A DNA stretch of 20,407 nucleotides from Smithella sp. D17. Its GTDB lineage: Bacteria; Desulfobacterota; Syntrophia; Syntrophales; Smithellaceae. This document shows positions 15,791 to 20,407 of this stretch, piece after piece (the stretch's first letter is position 1; each line of letters starts with the position of its first letter). The notes beneath the pieces were generated by a model. It saw only the letters and a program-made list of their open reading frames with translations, had not been told where the DNA came from and ran no database searches. The stretch lies in NCBI GenBank assembly GCA_000753945.1, contig JQOA01000097.1, positions 1 through 20,407 on the forward strand, read 5' to 3'. The position numbers were made by a program, and so were the translations under genes.

Positions 15791-16273
15791 ATGAGTCAGA
15801 AAAATACGAAGATTGAAATAATATCTGAAAGTGCCAGGCAGACTGAGGAAATAGCGTGTTTCATTGGCCGAGAGCTAAGAGAAGGTGATGTTTTAGCGTT
15901 ATCGGGCGAACTTGGGTCAGGCAAAACCTGTTTTACCGGTGGTTTAGCCCGAGGCTTAGGAGTAAGCGATAAATATCAGATTACGTCTCCGACTTTTACC
16001 TTGATTAATGAATATCCGGCCCGCTGTAAACTTTATCACTTTGATGTGTACCGGCTGAACAGTTACTCTGAATTCGAAGATTTAGGTTACGAAGAATATT
16101 TTTGCGGGAAGGGCATTGTTGTAATCGAGTGGGCGGAAAAAATAATTCAAATTCTTCCGGCTGATGCTTTTTTTATAAGTTTCGAATATATTGATGAAAA
16201 CAAGCGCAAAATTGTTATTAAAGGATTAAAAGGCAGACTGAAGGAATGGGTAAGATATAAAAGTGGAGGTTAA
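15791..16273 (+). CDS. tsaE: tRNA threonylcarbamoyladenosine biosynthesis ATPase TsaE
   Basis: TsaE is the small ATPase that drives the TsaB-TsaD complex in making t6A37 of ANN-reading tRNAs. It has 160 residues. The P-loop GELGSGKT is at 39-46. SPTFTLINEY (66-75) is the conserved switch region, and LYHFDVYRL (81-89) and VIEWAEK (111-117) are family motifs. The start ATG at 15791 is 33 bp after acpS and has no obvious ribosome site. lysC begins 5 bp after the stop. Partners tsaB and tsaD are not in the window. Confidence 0.94.
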   Translation: MSQKNTKIEIISESARQTEEIACFIGRELREGDVLALSGELGSGKTCFTGGLARGLGVSDKYQITSPTFTLINEYPARCKLYHFDVYRLNSYSEFEDLGYEEYFCGKGIVVIEWAEKIIQILPADAFFISFEYIDENKRKIVIKGLKGRLKEWVRYKSGG

Positions 16274-16278
16274 TAAAA

Positions 16279-17499
16279 ATGGCTTTAATTGTTCAGAAAT
16301 TCGGGGGAACATCGGTCGCGGATATTGAAAAAATAAAAAATGTGGCCGCGAAAGCAATTCGTGAAAAAAATGCGGGCAATGAAGTCGTAGTAGTTTTATC
16401 AGCAATGGCCGGAGAAACTGACAGGCTCATCGCCCTTGCGCATCAAGCTGCCGAATCTCCTGACGAAAGAGAATATGATTCTTTAATTTCAACAGGCGAG
16501 CATGTTACGATAACTCTGTTATCAATTGTTTTGAATTCCATGGGGCATCGGGCAAGATCATTTTTAGGGTTTCAGGCTAAAATTCTAACAGATAAGGCCC
16601 ATAAAAAGGCCAGAATTACACTTATTGACACGAAAGAAATAAAAAAAGAACTGAAAAAGGGGACCATTGTGGTTATTGCCGGTTTTCAGGGTGTGGACGA
16701 AAATAATAATATTACGACACTCGGGCGCGGCGGTTCCGATACGAGCGCGGTAGCACTCGCGGCAGTTCTGAAAGCTGATCGCTGTGATATCTTTACAGAC
16801 GTTGATGGAGTTTATACTACTGATCCTGATATTTGCAGTAAAGCCCGCAGATTGAATAAAATTTCTTATGATGAAATGCTGGAAATGGCTATGACGGGCG
16901 CAAAAGTTTTACAGCCCCGTTCAGTGGAAATGGCAAAAAAGTATAATGTTCCTGTTTACGTGAAATCAACTTTTTCCGATGAAGGAGGAACGCTTGTGAC
17001 TAAGGAGGATAAAGAAATGGAAAGAGAAGTTCTTTCAGGTATTACTTATGATAGAGATCAGGCCAAAATAACTGTTGTGCATGTTCCGGATCAACCGGGT
17101 GTGGCAGCCAGTTTATTTACGCCTTTGTCGGAGCACAATATCAGTGTTGACATGATCATTCAAAATGCCAGTGCGGAAGGTTTTACCGATCTTACTTTTA
17201 CTGTATCCAAAAAAGAGATGAAAGAAGCTCAGAAGATAGTCAATACAACGGCTAAGGCAATTGGAGCGAAAAAAGTGGAAGTTGACGATGATGTAGCCAA
17301 AATATCTATCATCGGTGTAGGAATGGTAAGTCATTCCGGTGTTGCCGCTAAAATGTTCAAAACTTTGTCCAACGAAAGTATCAATATCATGATGATCAGC
17401 ACATCGGAAATTAAAATATCCTGTATTATTAAACGAAAATATACAGAGCTTGCTGTTACTGCTCTGCATGATGCTTTCGGGTTGGAAAAGAAAAAGTAA
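16279..17499 (+). CDS. lysC: aspartate kinase, feedback-type with two ACT domains
   Basis: Aspartokinase phosphorylates aspartate to open the lysine, threonine, methionine and diaminopimelate pathways. It has 406 residues. KFGGTSVAD (7-15) and TLGRGGSDTSAVALA (147-161) are the catalytic lysine and kinase signatures. FTDVDGVYTTDPDI follows. Two ACT regulatory domains occupy about 260-335 (ITVVHVPDQPGVAASLF) and 340-406 (ISIIGVGMVSHSGVAAKMF), so allosteric control by lysine or threonine is expected. GGAGG at 16265-16269 sits 9 bp before the ATG, inside the end of tsaE. The next gene starts 4 bp after the stop. Confidence 0.96.
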   Translation: MALIVQKFGGTSVADIEKIKNVAAKAIREKNAGNEVVVVLSAMAGETDRLIALAHQAAESPDEREYDSLISTGEHVTITLLSIVLNSMGHRARSFLGFQAKILTDKAHKKARITLIDTKEIKKELKKGTIVVIAGFQGVDENNNITTLGRGGSDTSAVALAAVLKADRCDIFTDVDGVYTTDPDICSKARRLNKISYDEMLEMAMTGAKVLQPRSVEMAKKYNVPVYVKSTFSDEGGTLVTKEDKEMEREVLSGITYDRDQAKITVVHVPDQPGVAASLFTPLSEHNISVDMIIQNASAEGFTDLTFTVSKKEMKEAQKIVNTTAKAIGAKKVEVDDDVAKISIIGVGMVSHSGVAAKMFKTLSNESINIMMISTSEIKISCIIKRKYTELAVTALHDAFGLEKKK

Positions 17500-17503
17500 T
17501 TCC

Positions 17504-18064
17504 ATGACTATTTCCAAAAGTCAAATTAAGGGACTGATCGCCGTTTGTGTAATTCTGGCGATTATTCCCTTTTTTAATTATTACAGTTTATTTGTCAGTT
17601 ATGAAATCCCTGTTTTTGCCGATCAAATAAATAATTTGCTGGCGATTGAAGTGGTGGAAAAAGATCAGTCTCAAGGAATTTATTTCGTTGGGGCAGAGAC
17701 ATCCGCGGCAAAGTTTTTAGAGAATACCGGCATCAGAAAATTTTCGTTTCCGGATTTCAAGCTTAATGACGGGATGAAAATCACGGTTGGTTCATCTCCC
17801 GGCGGGAATAATATTGCCGTGACAGAGATAGGCGCAGTTAAAAGGCTTGCCCTGGGAATGAAATTTGATCTTAATAAAGCTACGAAAGACGATTTGCTTC
17901 TGGTAAAAGGAATCGGCGAATCGACAGCAGGGAAAATATTGGATTTACGCGGCAGATTGAACCGGTTCCGTAATATAGAACAATTAATGGAAATAAAAGG
18001 TATTAAAGAAAGAAGATTGGCGGAAATCAGGAAATATTTATATGTCGAGAAGCATTCCAGATAA
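17504..18064 (+). CDS. ComEA-like helix-hairpin-helix protein with N-terminal membrane anchor
   Basis: This 186-residue protein has one membrane segment near residues 8-30 (LIAVCVILAIIPFFNYYSLF). A middle region of about 90 residues follows (ADQINNLLAIEVVEKDQSQ onward) that resembles an SLBB-type domain only loosely. The C-terminus has a tandem helix-hairpin-helix pair: FDLNKATKDDLLLVKGIGES at 121-140 and LMEIKGIKERRLAEI at 161-175. ComEA proteins bind DNA at the cell surface for uptake, but many deltaproteobacterial homologues lie outside competence loci, so function is open. ATG at 17504 follows lysC by 4 bp. An upstream in-frame frame back to 17450 is inside lysC. The stop is 2 bp from that of the converging transglycosylase gene. 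Confidence 0.8.
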   Translation: MTISKSQIKGLIAVCVILAIIPFFNYYSLFVSYEIPVFADQINNLLAIEVVEKDQSQGIYFVGAETSAAKFLENTGIRKFSFPDFKLNDGMKITVGSSPGGNNIAVTEIGAVKRLALGMKFDLNKATKDDLLLVKGIGESTAGKILDLRGRLNRFRNIEQLMEIKGIKERRLAEIRKYLYVEKHSR

Positions 18065-18066
18065 AA

Positions 18067-18696
18067 TTATTCACCGTTGTATGACTTATAAAAACTATAA
18101 ACACGCTTTACATAATTTTGAGTTTCCCGATAGGGAGGAATGTTATAATTATATTTGGCGACCGCTTTTTCTCCGGCATTATAAGCGGCAAGGGCCAGAT
18201 CCAGATTTCCTTTGTAGGTATTGAGAAGATAACGCAAATAACGTGCTCCACCTTCAATGTTTTTTCCAGGATGAAAACTGTCTTCGACGTTCATTGAAGA
18301 TGCCGTTTTCGGCATTAATTGCATTAACCCCTGCGCTCCTACCCTTGAAACAGCCCGATGATTAAAATTGGATTCCGCTTTAATAATCGCTTTGATTAAT
18401 GCAGAATCAAGTTTAAATTTGTTGGCGGCTTTGTTAATAAGCTCATCGTATTTGGTTACGTCAAGATTGGCCTGAAAAAGAATTCGTTTTTCTTTAAGAA
18501 TCAAAACATACTTAACCTTATGATCGGTAGGTACGTTGGTTAAGTGGAGAACTCCTTCCTCATCCACATACTTGTAGATATCGGCGTGAACAATATTGGC
18601 TGTGGTAATTATAAAAACAGTTAAAACTGCTGTAGCCACTTGCAGGAATAAGCCTGTCCTGAAATTAATTAAGTATTTATTATATAATGTTTTCAT
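18067..18696 (-). CDS. secreted lytic transglycosylase, SLT domain with DUF4124 N-terminus
   Basis: This enzyme cleaves peptidoglycan glycan strands, 209 residues. A signal peptide covers about 1-38 with likely cleavage after VHA38, so the protein is periplasmic. Residues 39-60 (DIYKYVDEEGVLHLTNVPT) match the DUF4124 segment often found at the front of these enzymes. The SLT domain starts near 85. The catalytic Glu is E108 in IIKAESNFN. RVGAQGLMQLMPKTA (118-132) and ALAAYNAGEKAV (168-179) are signature segments. No ribosome site precedes the ATG, and the only promoter candidate would start transcription at or near that codon. Confidence 0.9.
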   Translation of the reverse strand: MKTLYNKYLINFRTGLFLQVATAVLTVFIITTANIVHADIYKYVDEEGVLHLTNVPTDHKVKYVLILKEKRILFQANLDVTKYDELINKAANKFKLDSALIKAIIKAESNFNHRAVSRVGAQGLMQLMPKTASSMNVEDSFHPGKNIEGGARYLRYLLNTYKGNLDLALAAYNAGEKAVAKYNYNIPPYRETQNYVKRVYSFYKSYNGE

Positions 18697-18702
18697 AGTT
18701 AA

Positions 18703-18731
18703 ATTTTACTTTATCATTGGTTTTAGATCAA
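18703..18731 (-). promoter_or_regulatory. possible promoter of the transglycosylase gene
   Basis: On the minus strand TTGATC (18731-18726) and TAAAAT (18708-18703) are 17 bp apart. The expected start point near 18696 coincides with the ATG, so the mRNA would be almost leaderless. Alternatively the site is chance in an AT-rich gap. Confidence 0.45.
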
Positions 18732-18765
18732 TGCTTTTTTTAAAGTAAATGATATTATGCCACTC

Positions 18766-18875
18766 CTAGTGTCGTGTCAATCCAGAAATGTCATTTCGAC
18801 CGCAGGGAGAAATCTAAGATTTCTCAGTTGTGAAGGCTTCTTCGAAATGACAGAGTATCGTTGACATGACACTAG
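18766..18875 (+). repeat. nested inverted-repeat element, copy C (best preserved)
   Basis: The outer arms TAGTGTCGTGTCAA (18767-18780) and TTGACATGACACTA (18861-18874) match at 13 of 14; with the flanking C and G they read CTAG at both ends. The inner arms TGTCATTTCGA (18789-18799) and TCGAAATGACA (18842-18852) are perfect. Between them GAGAAATCT and AGATTTCTC pair in the core. The orientation is the same as copy A. The right end overlaps the last codons of the short-chain dehydrogenase remnant and supplies its present stop at 18814-18816. Confidence 0.82.
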
Positions 18876-19074
18876 TCATTCCGCCGTCTATTGCAAGAAC
18901 TTGCCCTGTAACATAGCTGGATTCGTCCGACGCGAGATAAATGACAGCGCCGACCATTTCTTCCGGCTCCGCAGGTCGTCCCAGCGGAGTTCTGCTCATC
19001 GCTACCGAGGATATCCTGATTTTCCAAAGAGCCTCGCTGAAGCGTGTTTTGGTAAGTCCGGGAGCTATGGCGTT
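18814..19074 (-). pseudogene. 3' remnant of a short-chain dehydrogenase/reductase gene
   Basis: The minus-strand frame from about 19074 reads NAIAPGLTKTRFSEALWK and later PLGRPAEPEEMVGAVIYLAS, ESSYVTGQVLAIDGG. These are the C-terminal third of an SDR (FabG-like) enzyme. The Tyr-Lys active site and the nucleotide-binding half are missing. The left junction lies within the 3' end of ybeY, whose last three codons and stop are shared with this sequence. The right end runs into repeat copy C, adding about 20 unrelated residues after IDGGMT. I read it as a gene fragment and not a working small protein. An ATG at 18999 could start 61 residues, but nothing supports translation. Confidence 0.8.
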
Positions 19075-19523
19075 AAGACATCGCAGCCATAAAGAACTTT
19101 GAATAAATCATTTTCTTCTTTCCGCATTTTGTTTGTTTCTTTTCTGGTCGTATTTTCATGGTTATAACCGAGCAGGTGTAAAATTCCGTGAATTATCAGA
19201 AAATCGATTTCTTGTGATACGGTCAAATTTCCCCAAAGAGCGTCTCTTTGAGCCGTTTCGACTGAGATAATAATGTCTCCCATAATTTGAGGATTTATAT
19301 CACTGTATTCGCCTTCCCGCAGAGAAAAAGAAATGACGTTAGTCGGTTTATCCTTCCCCAGATATTCTTTGTTTAACTCTTTAATCTTTTCATCATCAAC
19401 GAAAGATAAACTGATTTCTTTATCCGCACAATCAAGAATCCTCATAATTCTTAGAACCGTGCTGCGAATTCTGCGTTTATCAATTTTAATTTTATTTTGA
19501 TTGTTTTCGATCTGTAATTTCAT
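19065..19523 (-). CDS. ybeY: endoribonuclease YbeY, rRNA maturation factor
   Basis: YbeY is a zinc-dependent endoribonuclease needed for 16S rRNA 3'-end processing and 70S ribosome quality control. It has 152 residues from the ATG at 19523, which gives MKLQIEN. A longer frame starting at 19577 lies inside the upstream HD gene and adds basic residues not typical of the family. FLIIHGILHLLGYNHE carries the zinc histidines H112, H116 and H122, with Asn where Asp is usual before the last His. PTNVISFSL (60-68) and MGDIIIS (81-87) are conserved. The start overlaps the end of the HD gene by 32 bp, the classic pgpH-ybeY order. The last residues, LTP, come from sequence shared with the SDR remnant, so the natural C-terminus may have been altered slightly. 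Confidence 0.92.
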   Translation of the reverse strand: MKLQIENNQNKIKIDKRRIRSTVLRIMRILDCADKEISLSFVDDEKIKELNKEYLGKDKPTNVISFSLREGEYSDINPQIMGDIIISVETAQRDALWGNLTVSQEIDFLIIHGILHLLGYNHENTTRKETNKMRKEENDLFKVLYGCDVLTP

Positions 19524-20407
19524 CAATTTCTTTTTTATCGTTAGTTTCTTTCTGCGCTGATTCCGGATAATCAACACGGTGATGAAAAATTCCGGTAAGA
19601 ATTTTTGTAAATGTTTCCGCTATCGTATTGAGATTTTTTAGAGTTAATTCACTTTCATCAAGTTGTCCGTCCATATAAATGCGTTCAATTCTTTCTCTGA
19701 CCAGAGAACGAATTCTTGCCGGAGTCGGATTAGACAGTGTGCGTGAAGACGCTTCAACAACATCTCCCAGCATTATCAGTCCGGCTTCTTTCGTTTGCGG
19801 TTTCGGTCCGGGATACCGGAAGTCGCTTTCCGATAAAGAACGGATGGATTCATCCTTGTCTTTCTTGGCCTTGTCGTAAAAAAAGCTGACGATGCTTGTG
19901 CCATGATGCTCACGGATTATGTTGATAATTTGTGGTCCAAGCTTGGCTTTAGAGGCCAGTTCGCAGCCGTCTTTAACGTGAGCGATTATAATCAGGCTGC
20001 TCATTTTCGGCGAAAGCTTATCGTGTTTGTTTTCGTTTGTAAGTTGATTTTCAATAAAATATTGCGGCTTCATCAGCTTGCCGATATCGTGGTAATAGGC
20101 GCTGACTTTTGCAAGAAGAGAGTTAGCCCCGATAGCTTCGGCTGCCGCCTCGACTATAGATGAGACAATAATGCTGTGATGATATGTTCCGGGCGCTTCA
20201 ATGATCATTCTCTGGAAAAGAGGCTGATTTAAATTAGCCAGTTCCAGCAGTTTAAAGTCTGTTATAAAACCGAAGATACTTTCAAAGATAGGAGTAATTC
20301 CGGCAACAAGTATTCCGGTAAAAACACCACCGACAAGTCCCATAAGCAGTCGTAAAAATAGATCGTTGAATAAATTACCGGTAATAAGATTGAGGCAGAT
20401 AATCGCG
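19492..20407 (-). CDS. 7TM-HD (PgpH-type) HDIG phosphohydrolase, 5'-truncated by window edge
   Basis: This is the C-terminal part of a membrane-bound HD-domain phosphohydrolase; in Gram-positive bacteria PgpH degrades c-di-AMP. The frame stays open to the edge, so the N-terminal extracellular and most membrane segments are outside. Visible are part of the last hydrophobic segments (GLVGGVFTGILVAGITPIF) and the HD domain. In the latter, GTYHHS carries the first His residues, AYYHDIGKL carries the HD pair at about 20086-20091, AHVKDG and REHHGTS supply further His ligands, and GDVVEASSRTL is conserved. The hydrophilic acidic tail ends at 19492. ybeY follows with overlap, as is usual. Whether c-di-AMP is the substrate here cannot be judged, since no c-di-AMP synthase gene lies in the window. 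Confidence 0.9.
   Translation of the reverse strand, partial: AIICLNLITGNLFNDLFLRLLMGLVGGVFTGILVAGITPIFESIFGFITDFKLLELANLNQPLFQRMIIEAPGTYHHSIIVSSIVEAAAEAIGANSLLAKVSAYYHDIGKLMKPQYFIENQLTNENKHDKLSPKMSSLIIIAHVKDGCELASKAKLGPQIINIIREHHGTSIVSFFYDKAKKDKDESIRSLSESDFRYPGPKPQTKEAGLIMLGDVVEASSRTLSNPTPARIRSLVRERIERIYMDGQLDESELTLKNLNTIAETFTKILTGIFHHRVDYPESAQKETNDKKEIDEITDRKQSK

Noticed and set aside
18814..18999. A 61-residue small protein starting at the ATG at 18999
   Set aside because: The homology to SDR enzymes continues upstream of that ATG, so it is an internal Met of a gene fragment; the C-terminal tail is repeat sequence.

Overview
The window looks like ordinary chromosomal DNA of a Desulfobacterota (deltaproteobacterial) organism. 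My best guess is a relative of the Syntrophales, judged from protein style and gene order alone, without any database search. Nearly all genes are housekeeping genes. I see no phage, CRISPR array, tRNA, rRNA or intact transposase gene.

Layout: (1) Positions 1-3076 hold the 3' part of a leucyl aminopeptidase gene (pepA) and two oligopeptide ABC-transporter ATPases (oppD-like and oppF-like). The two ATPase genes are separated by a block dense in hairpins. (2) Positions 3070-4023 hold a small alpha/beta hydrolase gene bracketed by two inverted copies of a short nested palindromic element. (3) Positions 4024-4662 hold a cold-shock protein gene with a terminator-like hairpin in its leader and a strong terminator after it. 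(4) Positions 4803-8225 hold miaA, an overlapping family-2 glycosyltransferase gene, and a lipoprotein parvulin foldase with a good promoter. (5) Positions 8242-10078, minus strand, hold panB behind a Rossmann/DUF2520 reductase, with a promoter and an intrinsic terminator in the leader. (6) Positions 10146-18064, plus strand, are a long run of gph-like phosphatase, tilS, ftsH, folP, acpS, tsaE, lysC and a ComEA-like protein. (7) Positions 18067-20407, minus strand, hold a lytic transglycosylase, a truncated short-chain dehydrogenase remnant with a third nested element at its 3' end, ybeY, and the 3' part of a 7TM-HD (PgpH-type) gene.

How the genes fit together: pepA with opp suggests peptide uptake and hydrolysis. 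The panB pair suggests pantothenate synthesis. The tilS/miaA/tsaE/ybeY genes serve tRNA and rRNA maturation. folP and acpS serve folate and acyl-carrier biosynthesis. FtsH, the foldase and the transglycosylase serve envelope quality control and turnover.

The most interesting non-gene signal is a family of about 110-140 bp nested inverted-repeat elements. They have an outer CTAGTG... palindrome and an inner TGTCATTTCGA/TCGAAATGACA palindrome. Three copies occur here, two of them at gene 3' ends. The second is a promoter-leader-terminator arrangement just before the DUF2520-panB operon. I found no clear new multi-gene system.
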